Shown: positions 1 to 7,329 of the stretch, one piece after another
Layout: the number at the start of each line of letters is the position of its first letter
How positions within the stretch are numbered: position 1 is the stretch's first letter
Assembly (NCBI GenBank): GCA_902770195.1
Contig: CACXSA010000042.1
Span: 1 to 37,379 of the forward strand
Reading direction: 5' to 3'
Source of the DNA: an uncultured Prevotellaceae bacterium
GTDB lineage: Bacteria > Bacteroidota > Bacteroidia > Bacteroidales > Bacteroidaceae
DNA: 37,379 nucleotides
Translations under genes and position numbers: made by a program
Notes under the pieces: generated by a model
What the model was told of the DNA's origin: nothing
Databases searched by the model: none
The model's input: the letters and a program-made list of their open reading frames with translations, nothing else

Positions 1-168
1 CCCTTTCCAAATGCTAGTCATCACGGGACCAATCATGCAAATGAGTGCGATGAGTCCCACTACAGGATAGAACCATCCGACGATGATATACGCGATGATA
101 ATCCAATAGAGGTTTACTCCTGGTGTCGCAAAGTGGCGATGGAAGTTCTTTTTCTGTTCCATAATCAT
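1..168 (-). CDS. N-terminal part of a membrane protein, probably 4Fe-4S binding
   Basis: The reading frame is open from an ATG at 168 to the left edge of the window, so only the first 54-56 residues are visible and the C-terminus is missing. An in-frame ATG at 162 is an equally good start. The visible part is a short basic N-terminus (MEQKKNFHRH) followed by two hydrophobic stretches, with the segment FATPGVNLYW between start and first helix. It resembles the N-terminus of Bacteroidetes membrane-anchored 4Fe-4S proteins related to NapH/CcoG, whose cysteine clusters would follow downstream. No cysteine cluster is visible here, so the assignment rests on general resemblance. It runs in the same direction as the MBL gene beside it. 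Confidence 0.5.
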   Translation of the reverse strand, partial: MIMEQKKNFHRHFATPGVNLYWIIIAYIIVGWFYPVVGLIALICMIGPVMTSIWKG

Positions 169-204
169 TTATTCTATAAGTTGTAAGATACCTTCTATTT
201 CATT

Positions 205-996
205 CTATGCTATTATAGTTCCACATCTAAAAGACTGTAATTGATCGCCCATCACGTCTTTCATTACCTCAAACACATGGTCACCTGTGCAATGGCTGGT
301 GTAGAACTGTGTTTCCGGGTACTTTGCTTTCAGCCTTTGAGACAAGGCTTTTATTTCGTCATCCGTCTCTTGTCCGTCGAGTAAGTGGAAACCACCTACA
401 ACGGTATGAACTGGCCAAGGACATGCGGACAGAATATTCTCCAGTCCGCTATGAGCACAGCCCGTGAATAGCAGGCCATCGATATACAGAGCCAACTCAT
501 GACGGAAATCGTCGTGGATATAATCTCCATTAGTGTCCTGAACATAGAGATTCTGATTTCCCTTGGGCATAGGATTTGTCTGTGGGATATGGGCAATTAC
601 ATGAAGACCTTCGACGGTCTCGCTGGCCTGGTCTATCAAGACAAGTCTGTCTTCGTCTATCTCAGGCCACTCTGTGGTAATACTATGCAGATTCCCTCGT
701 TTAGAAAAAAACGTTCCGCTCATGGCATCTCTCGAGACGATAATCTGAGCCTTCTGATTATGTTCCAAGAAGTACCGTAAGCCGCCAGCATGGTCGCTAT
801 GTCCGTGAGAAATAAAGACATAGTTTACATCGCTGAGAGCAATGCCCAGCTGCTCTGCGTTTCTGACAAACACATCACTTGCTCCTGTATCAAGCAGGAT
901 CTTATGCCGCTCTGTTTGCAGGAAAATTGACAGCCCATGCTCTGTAGATAGCCGACTGTCACTACTTCGATTATCAGATAATACAGTCCACTTCAT
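205..996 (-). CDS. MBL-fold metallo-hydrolase
   Basis: The 263-residue protein is a complete metallo-beta-lactamase-fold enzyme. The metal-binding HxHxDH motif is visible as SHGHSDHAGG near residue 65. Later metal ligands are a His in FTGCAHSG, GGFHLLDG near residue 203, and a His in TSHCTGDH near the end. The overall pattern matches the subgroup annotated as 7,8-dihydropterin-6-yl-methyl-aminobenzene phosphate synthase-like hydrolases, many of which have unknown substrates. There is no signal peptide, so it should be cytoplasmic. The start codon lies 7 nt after the stop of a 41-codon ORF at 1004-1129, and the DoxX gene lies just beyond, suggesting one minus-strand transcript. The fold is certain; the substrate cannot be read from the sequence. 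Confidence 0.85.
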   Translation of the reverse strand: MKWTVLSDNRSSDSRLSTEHGLSIFLQTERHKILLDTGASDVFVRNAEQLGIALSDVNYVFISHGHSDHAGGLRYFLEHNQKAQIIVSRDAMSGTFFSKRGNLHSITTEWPEIDEDRLVLIDQASETVEGLHVIAHIPQTNPMPKGNQNLYVQDTNGDYIHDDFRHELALYIDGLLFTGCAHSGLENILSACPWPVHTVVGGFHLLDGQETDDEIKALSQRLKAKYPETQFYTSHCTGDHVFEVMKDVMGDQLQSFRCGTIIA

Positions 997-1003
997 CGTT
1001 CTT

Positions 1004-1129
1004 TCATTCTCTTTTCAAACTCACGCAACAGCCCTTGCCTTCACCGCTCATAATGCGGTTGGAAACATAGCCTATCAAAATGCCGGTAAGTATCGGCCAT
1101 GCCGTGAATTCTACAATATGCTCTAACAT
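1004..1129 (-). CDS. 41-residue membrane ORF, possibly truncated GlsB/YeaQ-like
   Basis: This short ORF begins MLEHIVEF, contains one hydrophobic segment (ILTGILIGYV), then SNRIMSGEGKGCCVSLKRE, and stops. The pattern of one helix followed by a K/R-I-M-x-G-x-G-x-G turn is what the first half of GlsB/YeaQ/YmgE-family stress-associated membrane proteins looks like. Those are normally about 80 residues with two further helices, which are absent here. It lies 12 nt after DoxX and 7 nt before the MBL gene, so it would be translated from the same minus-strand message. It may be a genuine single-span small protein or a truncated remnant. The resemblance is by eye only. Confidence 0.35.
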   Translation of the reverse strand: MLEHIVEFTAWPILTGILIGYVSNRIMSGEGKGCCVSLKRE

Positions 1130-1141
1130 CTTTCTGAAATT

Positions 1142-1573
1142 CTACTCCTTAAACTTTCCTTTTGCCCAAAGTTTCCAGTACTTCCAGCCGCCAGTGGTCC
1201 AGAGAGCTAAGAAGATAAGCACGGGCTGGAAGAACAGACGAATCAGACGGGCCTGGTCGGTATTGAGACCAAAGGCGTCGATGTGGTTCACATACTGGTT
1301 GATGTTGCCGGGGAAGATGGCGATATAAAAGAGGCCTAACAACGCTCCGGCGATGGCTCTTTTGTTGGCAACAAGCAGGATGATGCCCAAGCCCAAGGCT
1401 ATCTCAACAACTCCCGAGGCCAACACGACAAAGTCGGTAAACTCTGGGCTGAACTGCAACCAGATGGGCACCTGCGCCACGAACTCCTGACGGTTGAACG
1501 TCAGATGACTGAAGCCTGCATAGGTCATAAAAGTTCCTAACAGCAGGCGGAAAAACAGTTTTACGTATTTCAT
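1142..1573 (-). CDS. DoxX-family membrane protein
   Basis: The 143-residue protein has about four hydrophobic segments and the DoxX-type N-terminus, in which a short basic stretch is followed by a helix and then AGFSHL near residue 20. DoxX/DoxD-like proteins are small inner-membrane proteins, some linked to quinone-dependent redox chemistry, and most lack a defined role. FVVLASGVVEIALGLGIILL is the second helical stretch. A TACCTTTG box lies at 1591-1598 on the minus strand, giving a short leader of roughly 10 nt before the ATG at 1573. It is probably the first gene of a minus-strand unit running into the 41-codon ORF and the MBL hydrolase. Confidence 0.8.
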   Translation of the reverse strand: MKYVKLFFRLLLGTFMTYAGFSHLTFNRQEFVAQVPIWLQFSPEFTDFVVLASGVVEIALGLGIILLVANKRAIAGALLGLFYIAIFPGNINQYVNHIDAFGLNTDQARLIRLFFQPVLIFLALWTTGGWKYWKLWAKGKFKE

Positions 1574-1590
1574 GAAAATAATATTTCATG

Positions 1591-1622
1591 CAAAGGTACG
1601 AATAAGCTAGCAGAATGCCACA
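1591..1622 (-). promoter_or_regulatory. Candidate promoter of the DoxX gene
   Basis: On the minus strand, TACCTTTG (1591-1598) matches the Bacteroidetes -7 box TAnnTTTG exactly. Twenty nt upstream lies TGTG (1619-1622), a poor match to the -33 TTTG. Transcription would start about 10 nt before the ATG. Confidence 0.5.
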
Positions 1623-1649
1623 GTTTTTATGTCTTTTTAAGATAGAATG

Positions 1650-1822
1650 ACATCAAGTACCATTGCCTCAGAAATTATATTAATCGCTATTTGACCAAAG
1701 AAACTCGAACGGACGTTCAAATCTACTCGGCCATCGCCATGCTACTGGCTGGTGTGGCTCTGGCAACGGCGGGATTCATCGTACCGCCCACTGGCGAGAT
1801 ATCGGACTCGGTGCTGCTGTGA
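1650..1822 (+). pseudogene. Remnant of a small holin-like or element-borne membrane protein
   Basis: The plus-strand frame ending with TGA at 1820-1822 reads through NRYLTKETRTDVQIYS, then AIAMLLAGVALATAGFI, then VPPTGEISDSVL, and stops immediately. The hydrophobic segment followed by a PPTGEI-D-SVL motif resembles small two-helix membrane proteins found on Bacteroidetes mobile and phage-like elements, in which a second helix follows SVL. Here that second half is missing. No in-frame ATG exists upstream of the conserved part before a TAG near 1645; the only ATG (1739) would start inside the helix. It is therefore best read as a decayed fragment. It lies about 110 bp from tRNA-Lys, a common integration point for elements. 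Confidence 0.4.
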
Positions 1823-1887
1823 AGCACGCTGCTGCTTTGTAATAGAGTAATTCAGTTGTTCAATGCTCTTTCTGCTATTCAAAAGCA

Positions 1888-1918
1888 AAAGCGATGAACT
1901 TTGTTTGTTCATCGCTTT
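1888..1918 (-). terminator. Intrinsic terminator downstream of tRNA-Lys
   Basis: A perfect 11-bp inverted repeat, AAGCGATGAAC (1889-1899) and GTTCATCGCTT (1907-1917), extended by one A-T pair, has a 7-nt loop. On the minus strand it is followed by a T-rich stretch and lies 12 nt beyond the 3' end of the tRNA. Confidence 0.8.
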
Positions 1919-1929
1919 ATTGCCTTTTG

Positions 1930-2002
1930 TACACCCGCAGGGGCTCGAACCCTGGACACCCTGATTAAGAGTCAGGTGCTCTACCAACTGAGCTACGGGT
2001 GC
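1930..2002 (-). tRNA. tRNA-Lys (anticodon CTT)
   Basis: Read on the minus strand, the 73-nt sequence folds as a cloverleaf. The acceptor stem GCACCCG pairs with CGGGTGT (with a G-U at the end pair). The D arm contains AGCTCAGTTGGTAGAGC, the anticodon stem CCTGA/TCAGG encloses CTCTTAA, giving anticodon CTT for lysine AAG codons. The T arm contains GGTTCGAGCCC. CCA is not encoded. It has its own promoter and terminator, so it is a monocistronic tRNA gene. Confidence 0.95.
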
Positions 2003-2047
2003 ATCATGTTTGTTCCTAAATTCAACTCTCTTGCTGAATTGCGGGTG

Positions 2048-2079
2048 CAAAGGTACGGAGTATTTTTGAATCCACCAAA
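2048..2079 (-). promoter_or_regulatory. Promoter of tRNA-Lys
   Basis: On the minus strand the -33 TTTG (2076-2079), a 20-nt spacer and TACCTTTG (2048-2055) match the Bacteroidetes consensus exactly. The inferred transcription start is about 40 nt before the mature tRNA 5' end. Confidence 0.75.
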
Positions 2080-2111
2080 CTTTTTGGGGATTTTTTTCAA
2101 AAAAAGATAGA

Positions 2112-2144
2112 AAAAGGCTCAAATCCCGAAGAAATGAGCCTTTT
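2112..2144 (-). terminator. Terminator of the hppA transcript
   Basis: A perfect 10-bp inverted repeat, AAAAGGCTCA (2112-2121) and TGAGCCTTTT (2135-2144), lies 22 nt after the hppA stop codon. On the minus strand it is followed by T-rich sequence. Confidence 0.8.
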
Positions 2145-2165
2145 GGTGCAGAATAGGAGAGCGTG

Positions 2166-4352
2166 TCAGATGAACAAAACGGTGAGTCCTGCCATCACAA
2201 TGCTAACCATAGACATAAGCTTGATGAGGATGTTGAGCGATGGACCAGAGGTATCCTTGAAAGGATCGCCAACAGTATCGCCCACGATAGTTGCCTTATG
2301 GGCAAAGGAGCCCTTACCGCCAAAGTTGCCTTCTTCAACCATTTTCTTGGCATTGTCCCACGCACCTCCAGCATTGGCCATGAAGACGGCGAGGGTGAAA
2401 CCACAGGTGAGTCCGCCAACGAGAAGACCTAGTACACCAGCAACACCAAGTACCAGACCGACGATGATAGGTATAGCAATAGCAAGGAGTGACGGGAAAA
2501 TCATCTCGTGCTGAGCGGCACGGGTGGATATTTCAACGCAAGAGCCGTAATCGGGTGTAGCTTTTCCTTCGAGGATGCCTGCAATCTCACGGAATTGGCG
2601 ACGCACCTCTTCCACCATCTTCTGAGCAGCACGTCCCACGGCTTCCATAGTGAGTCCACAGAACAAGAATGCTGCCATTCCACCGATAAAGGCACCTACT
2701 AGAACCTTCGGGTTCATCAGATTTACCTGGAAATAGTTCATGAAGTCGGGGATGGTGGCCTGAGAGGCACTGATTACCTCGCCTTTAACATTCTCCATCA
2801 TAACACCGGCACGACTCATGGCAATCTTGATTTCCTCGATATAGGAGGCAAGGAGAGCCAATGCAGTGAGGGCTGCAGAACCAATGGCAAAGCCCTTACC
2901 CGTAGCGGCGGTGGTGTTGCCCAGTGCGTCAAGAGCATCTGTACGATGGCGAACTTCTTCGCCCAGTTCAGACATCTCAGCATTACCGCCAGCATTGTCG
3001 GCAATAGGTCCGTAGGCGTCGGTTGCCAGTGTGATGCCCAGCGTAGAAAGCATACCCACGGCAGCGATGCCAATGCCATAGAGTCCGTTTGCAAGGCTCT
3101 GCGAAGACATAGAGAGGTCGAAGCCGTTGGCAAAGCCGAAACTAAGGATGATGGCTACCCCGATGGTAATAACGGGGATGCAGGTGGAAATCATACCTGT
3201 TCCTATACCTTTTATAATAACAGTGGCAGAACCCGTCAAACCTGCTTCAGAAATCTTCTGGGTGGGTTTGTAGGAGTGAGAGGTGTAGTACTCGGTAGCC
3301 TGTCCGATGATAACACCAGCCACCAGACCCGTGATAACGCTGCACGACAACCACAACCAATTCTCGATGCCCAGCAGGTAGAGGATGGCAAAGGTGGCAA
3401 CGGCAATGAGTACGGCACTGACATTGGTACCCAATGAGAGAGATTTCAGCAGGTCGCGCATGGTGGCGCCCTCCTTGGTTCGAACGAGGAAGATGCCAAT
3501 AAGTGACAGGAATACGCCTACCGCAGCAATCAGCATAGGAGCAATGACGGCCTTGAGCTGGATGTCACCACCTACCGTAGCAAAAGCAGCTGCTCCTAAG
3601 GCCGCCGTGGAGAGTACGGAGCCGCAGTATGACTCATAGAGGTCTGCACCCATACCTGCAACGTCGCCGACGTTGTCACCTACATTATCGGCTATGGTTG
3701 CCGGATTACGGGGATCGTCCTCTGGGATGTCAGCCTCTACCTTACCCACGATGTCGGCACCAACATCGGCTGCCTTAGTATAGATACCTCCGCCAACACG
3801 TGCAAAGAGAGCCTGTGTAGAAGCACCCATACCGAAGGTAAGCATCGTAGTGGTGATGGAGATAAGTCCATCGGAATCGAAACGGTTAAGGACAATGAAC
3901 CAGATGGCAATGTCGAGCAGACCGAGGCCAACGACGGTGAGACCCATGACGGCACCAGATCGGAAGGCTACCTTCAGACCATTGTTCAGACTCTGGCGAG
4001 CAGCATTAGCGGTACGGGCAGAGGCATAGGTAGCCGTCTTCATGCCGAAGAAACCAGCCAGACCTGAGAACAAACCACCCGTCAGGAAAGCAAAAGGAAC
4101 CCATCGGTTTTGTACGTTTAGGCCATAGGCCATGAATGCAAACAGAGCGCAAAGGACTATAAACACAATGCCCACGACCTTGTACTGTTGCCACAGATAG
4201 GCCATAGCACCCTTGCGCACATAAAGCGCGATTTCACGCATACGAGGAGTTCCCTCATCTTCTCCCATCATCTGACGGAAAAAGAAAAAGGCCATGCCCA
4301 ACGCTACAACAGAAGCAATGGGCACAAGCCAGAATACACTTGGAATAATCAT
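2166..4352 (-). CDS. hppA: Membrane-bound ion-pumping pyrophosphatase
   Basis: The 728-residue, highly hydrophobic protein is a full-length integral-membrane pyrophosphatase that couples PPi hydrolysis to cation export across the inner membrane. The substrate-binding motif DVGADIVGKVE is at residues 196-206, followed by the acidic DNVGDNVGD loop near 222-230. Residues 478-487 read GNTTAATGKG; an Ala rather than Lys after NTTA is the hallmark of the K+-dependent subfamily. In helix 6 the segment DLYESYCGS has Glu in the position used by Na+-transporting members, rather than four residues later as in plant H+-pumps. I therefore infer a Na+ or dual Na+/H+ pump. It follows the acidic-tailed gene at 4403-5218 by 50 nt and ends at a strong terminator. 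Confidence 0.95.
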   Translation of the reverse strand: MIIPSVFWLVPIASVVALGMAFFFFRQMMGEDEGTPRMREIALYVRKGAMAYLWQQYKVVGIVFIVLCALFAFMAYGLNVQNRWVPFAFLTGGLFSGLAGFFGMKTATYASARTANAARQSLNNGLKVAFRSGAVMGLTVVGLGLLDIAIWFIVLNRFDSDGLISITTTMLTFGMGASTQALFARVGGGIYTKAADVGADIVGKVEADIPEDDPRNPATIADNVGDNVGDVAGMGADLYESYCGSVLSTAALGAAAFATVGGDIQLKAVIAPMLIAAVGVFLSLIGIFLVRTKEGATMRDLLKSLSLGTNVSAVLIAVATFAILYLLGIENWLWLSCSVITGLVAGVIIGQATEYYTSHSYKPTQKISEAGLTGSATVIIKGIGTGMISTCIPVITIGVAIILSFGFANGFDLSMSSQSLANGLYGIGIAAVGMLSTLGITLATDAYGPIADNAGGNAEMSELGEEVRHRTDALDALGNTTAATGKGFAIGSAALTALALLASYIEEIKIAMSRAGVMMENVKGEVISASQATIPDFMNYFQVNLMNPKVLVGAFIGGMAAFLFCGLTMEAVGRAAQKMVEEVRRQFREIAGILEGKATPDYGSCVEISTRAAQHEMIFPSLLAIAIPIIVGLVLGVAGVLGLLVGGLTCGFTLAVFMANAGGAWDNAKKMVEEGNFGGKGSFAHKATIVGDTVGDPFKDTSGPSLNILIKLMSMVSIVMAGLTVLFI

Positions 4353-4402
4353 AAATATTTAGGTTTTAGAAAAGGTTATCGGTAAGATAGGGGAGTCCGG
4401 AA

Positions 4403-5218
4403 TTACTCGTCGGCAATATAGTCAGAGAGGCTTTCGGCATCCTCGTCGGTATCTGTTGTGATATCAAATGTGGTACGATAGTTGTTCTCGTTGATATCGT
4501 CATCATTGGGCTCTTCCAATTCCACATCGTCCTCGTCGGGCTTGTTGTAGTCGTCGATGGGCAATTCAGCGTCCTCGTCCTCGTCCTCATCATCAACATC
4601 CTTGGCATCGTCAAATTTCATGCGTGGCTTGATGGTCTCGGGTTTCAGCTTAGCGAAAATAGCCTCGACCCATGTTCCCTTGGCAACTTCCAAGACTTCA
4701 TAACCATCGGCAACTTTCTTTTCGTACATGCCTCCTTTCTTATGCAGGCGATCTTTGGGAAGCGTTGTGGTAGAAATGTCAAACCCACTTTCTATAATAT
4801 CTTGGATAGACTGGGAAAGAGAGTCCCATCCACCTCCGAAGTTCCTGTCGAGCACCTCAATAAGTTTTGCCGCTGTAATATGGCGGATGTTCTCATAAGT
4901 CAGGTCTGTAACACGCATGATAGGACGCTTTTTGATGGCCCATGTCACTTTCTTGTCATCGCCCAACTTGATGGTTCCAACCTTATACCCCTGCTTGGCG
5001 TATTTGTCCAAGACGGGCTTACTATCATCCTTTACTTCTTCTATCATAAAAGCACTTCTGATAATGTCAGCATAATGTCGTAAATTATCCTTCAGTTCAG
5101 AGTCTTTTTCCATAGCATCCAGGATACGGAAAATATCGTTTTCCTGAACATCCCAAACAGTACTCTTTGTCAGTGCCTTTAGGCTTAGCGCTTTGTTACT
5201 TGTCGTTTCTTTCGCCAT
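4403..5218 (-). CDS. Conserved-looking protein with acidic C-terminal tail, unknown function
   Basis: The 271-residue protein is soluble and has two visible parts. Residues 1-202 are mixed helical/basic, with KKVTWAIKKRPIMRV near 90 and GTWVEAIFAK near 181-190. Residues 203-271 form a strongly acidic, probably disordered tail with runs such as VDDEDEDEDAELP. Acidic tails of this kind occur in RNA polymerase delta subunits and in chaperone or nucleic-acid mimic proteins, but I do not recognise a HARE-HTH or other named domain. It is the first gene of the unit that continues into hppA, and its promoter faces that of rarA. Long CDS length and a clear promoter make it a real gene; no function is claimed. 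Confidence 0.75.
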   Translation of the reverse strand: MAKETTSNKALSLKALTKSTVWDVQENDIFRILDAMEKDSELKDNLRHYADIIRSAFMIEEVKDDSKPVLDKYAKQGYKVGTIKLGDDKKVTWAIKKRPIMRVTDLTYENIRHITAAKLIEVLDRNFGGGWDSLSQSIQDIIESGFDISTTTLPKDRLHKKGGMYEKKVADGYEVLEVAKGTWVEAIFAKLKPETIKPRMKFDDAKDVDDEDEDEDAELPIDDYNKPDEDDVELEEPNDDDINENNYRTTFDITTDTDEDAESLSDYIADE

Positions 5219-5249
5219 AATGAAATCTTTGAATTAGTTTATTTGCATG

Positions 5250-5281
5250 CAAATGTACATACTTTATTTGCTATTTACAAG
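5250..5281 (-). promoter_or_regulatory. Promoter of the acidic-tailed gene / hppA unit
   Basis: On the minus strand CTTG (5278-5281), a 20-nt spacer and TACATTTG (5250-5257) fit the Bacteroidetes promoter pattern. The leader before the ATG at 5218 would be about 25 nt. It is divergent from the rarA promoter at 5298-5328. Confidence 0.6.
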
Positions 5282-5297
5282 TTTTTTGCTGACTTTT

Positions 5298-5328
5298 TTT
5301 GTGATTTATCTAAAATGCACTACCTTTG
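5298..5328 (+). promoter_or_regulatory. Promoter of rarA
   Basis: TTTG (5298-5301), a 19-nt spacer and TACCTTTG (5321-5328) match the Bacteroidetes consensus exactly. The expected transcription start is near 5332-5335, only a few nt before the ATG at 5337, so the message is leaderless or nearly so. It also rules out the upstream in-frame ATG at 5247. Confidence 0.75.
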
Positions 5329-5336
5329 CGGCTGTT

Positions 5337-6626
5337 ATGTCAGAACCATTAGCAGAAAGACTACGTCCTCGCTCGCTTGATGACTACATCGGGCAGAAGC
5401 ATTTAGTAGGTGAAGGTGCCGTGTTGCGCAAGATGATTGAAGCTGGGCGCATCACCTCTTTTATTTTATGGGGACCTCCGGGGGTCGGAAAAACCACTCT
5501 AGCACAGATTATTGCCAATCGGCTGAAAGTTCCGTTCTTCACACTTTCTGCCGTAACCAGCGGAGTAAAGGATGTCCGAGACGTGATAGAACGAGCTCAA
5601 AAAGGCAGATTCTTCAACGAAGCCTCCCCTATACTTTTTATTGATGAGATACACCGTTTTTCCAAGTCTCAGCAAGATTCACTCCTAGGTGCTGTTGAAA
5701 AAGGCATAGTCACACTGATTGGTGCAACGACGGAAAATCCTTCTTTTGAAGTTATTCGCCCACTACTTTCTCGTTGTCAGCTCTATGTGTTGAAATCGTT
5801 GGAAAAGGATGATTTGGAAGAATTGCTGCATAAAGCCATCACGAGAGACATCATTCTGAAAGAGCGCAAAATCAACTTAAAGGAGACATCCGCTATTTTG
5901 CGGTATAGTGGCGGAGATGCTCGTAAGTTGCTGAATATCTTAGAATTAATTGTTGAATCTTCAACAAACGATGCGATTGAAATAACCGATTCCATCGTAG
6001 AAGAGTGTCTGCAACAGAATCCGTTGGCATACGACAAAGACGGCGAGATGCACTATGATATTATTTCAGCATTTATCAAGAGTATTCGCGGTTCTGACCC
6101 TGATGCAGCCCTCTACTGGATGGCTCGCATGATAGAGGGTGGGGAAGATCCACAATTTATAGCTCGACGCATGGTTATTTCGGCTGCTGAGGATATTGGA
6201 TTGGCTAACCCTAATGCCTTGCTGCTGGCTAATGCTGCCTTTGATGCTGTGATGAAAATAGGATGGCCTGAAGGCCGTATTCCGCTTGCGGAATGCGCCG
6301 TTTACCTTGCTACTTCACCAAAGAGCAATTCCGCTTATCTTGGGATCGACTCTGCGTTGGAATTGGTAAAAAATACGGGAAACCAGCCTGTTCCTTTACA
6401 TCTTCGCAATGCTCCCACCTCATTGATGAAGGATTTGGGCTATAGCGACGGATATCAGTATCCACATAATTATGCAGGACACTTTACGCCACAACAATAT
6501 ATGCCAGACGCCTTACAGCAGGAACGGTTGTGGTACGGACAACATTCGCCAGCCGAACAGAAGTTGTATGAACGCATGGTGAATTATTGGGGAGAGCGTT
6601 TCGCTAGTGAAAATTCTTCGACCTAA
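5337..6626 (+). CDS. rarA: Replication-associated recombination protein A (AAA+ ATPase)
   Basis: The 429-residue protein (MgsA/RarA family) acts at stalled replication forks together with SSB. From the start MSEPLAERLRP, the Walker A GPPGVGKT is at residues 46-53, Walker B is LFIDEIHRF, and sensor 1 is GATTENPSF. The C-terminal half holds the family's helical oligomerisation region, with GGEDPQFIARRM and PHNYAGHF. The frame stays open 30 codons further upstream, but those codons are hydrophobic, unlike the family, and overlap the promoter, so 5337 is the start. It is followed 52 nt later by a TRIC-family gene on the same strand. Length is normal for the family. Confidence 0.93.
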   Translation: MSEPLAERLRPRSLDDYIGQKHLVGEGAVLRKMIEAGRITSFILWGPPGVGKTTLAQIIANRLKVPFFTLSAVTSGVKDVRDVIERAQKGRFFNEASPILFIDEIHRFSKSQQDSLLGAVEKGIVTLIGATTENPSFEVIRPLLSRCQLYVLKSLEKDDLEELLHKAITRDIILKERKINLKETSAILRYSGGDARKLLNILELIVESSTNDAIEITDSIVEECLQQNPLAYDKDGEMHYDIISAFIKSIRGSDPDAALYWMARMIEGGEDPQFIARRMVISAAEDIGLANPNALLLANAAFDAVMKIGWPEGRIPLAECAVYLATSPKSNSAYLGIDSALELVKNTGNQPVPLHLRNAPTSLMKDLGYSDGYQYPHNYAGHFTPQQYMPDALQQERLWYGQHSPAEQKLYERMVNYWGERFASENSST

Positions 6627-6678
6627 CGGTACGAAGCGACAAAGGTCGAGCGGAAGAGTGAAAAGTTAAGAGAGAATA

Positions 6679-7296
6679 ATGGAGTACGAAGATATTATCC
6701 AACAAATCATTGAGTTTTTAGGCACCTTTGCCTTTGCCATTTCTGGTATTCGCCACGCTGCAGCCAAGCATTTCGACTGGTTTGGCGGTTACGTGTGCGG
6801 CATTGCTGTTGCTATTGGTGGCGGAACCATCCGTGATGTAATGTTGGGAGCCACACCATTTTGGATGACTAATCCTTTTTACATGATATGTACGGCATTA
6901 GCCTTGTTGTTTGTCATTGTTTTTGCCAAGCACATGGAAGGATTACGAAACACATGGTTTGTGTTTGACACTTTAGGTCTTGCATTGTTTACTATTGCAG
7001 GAATTCAGAAGTCGCTGTTGTTTGGACAACCGTATTGGGTCGCGATTATCATGGGCTGTATTACTGGTTCTGCCGGTGGTGTCATCCGTGACATCTTGCT
7101 CAATAATGAGCCCGTAATTTTTCAACGGGAAATCTATGCAATGGCAGCCGTACTAGGTGGTGTAACTTATTGGTTCTTAGATTTTTGTAATGTACCTATT
7201 GAAGCAACAGTAATAGCGTCGTTTTTGGTTACTTGCATAATACGATTTCTGGCAGTTCGCTACCATCTCTCACTACCAACACTAAAAGACGAGTAG
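6679..7296 (+). CDS. TRIC cation-channel family (UPF0126/YicG-like) membrane protein
   Basis: The 205-residue protein has about seven hydrophobic segments arranged as two related halves. Each half carries a glycine-rich GG-x-IRD motif: IGGGTIRDVMLG in the first and GSAGGVIRDILL in the second, the signature of the UPF0126 repeat. Structures of prokaryotic TRIC members show trimeric K+-permeable channels, but the physiological role in bacteria is unsettled. It lies downstream of rarA on the same strand and may be co-transcribed; no separate promoter is obvious in the 52-nt gap. It converges on the iron alcohol dehydrogenase gene ending at 7330. Confidence 0.85.
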   Translation: MEYEDIIQQIIEFLGTFAFAISGIRHAAAKHFDWFGGYVCGIAVAIGGGTIRDVMLGATPFWMTNPFYMICTALALLFVIVFAKHMEGLRNTWFVFDTLGLALFTIAGIQKSLLFGQPYWVAIIMGCITGSAGGVIRDILLNNEPVIFQREIYAMAAVLGGVTYWFLDFCNVPIEATVIASFLVTCIIRFLAVRYHLSLPTLKDE

Positions 7297-7329
7297 GGGA
7301 GAACCCCTACTCTGAATTTAACATAGTTT

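Noticed and set aside
1742-2122. 126-residue minus-strand ORF
   Set aside because: It runs through tRNA-Lys and its promoter and terminator; no coding character.
4366-4614. Minus-strand Thr/Met-rich 82-residue ORF
   Set aside because: It is a shadow frame of the acidic tail of the 4403-5218 gene.
5247-5336. Thirty-codon hydrophobic N-terminal extension of rarA as a signal anchor
   Set aside because: It overlaps the rarA promoter and the family starts at MSEPLAERLRP.
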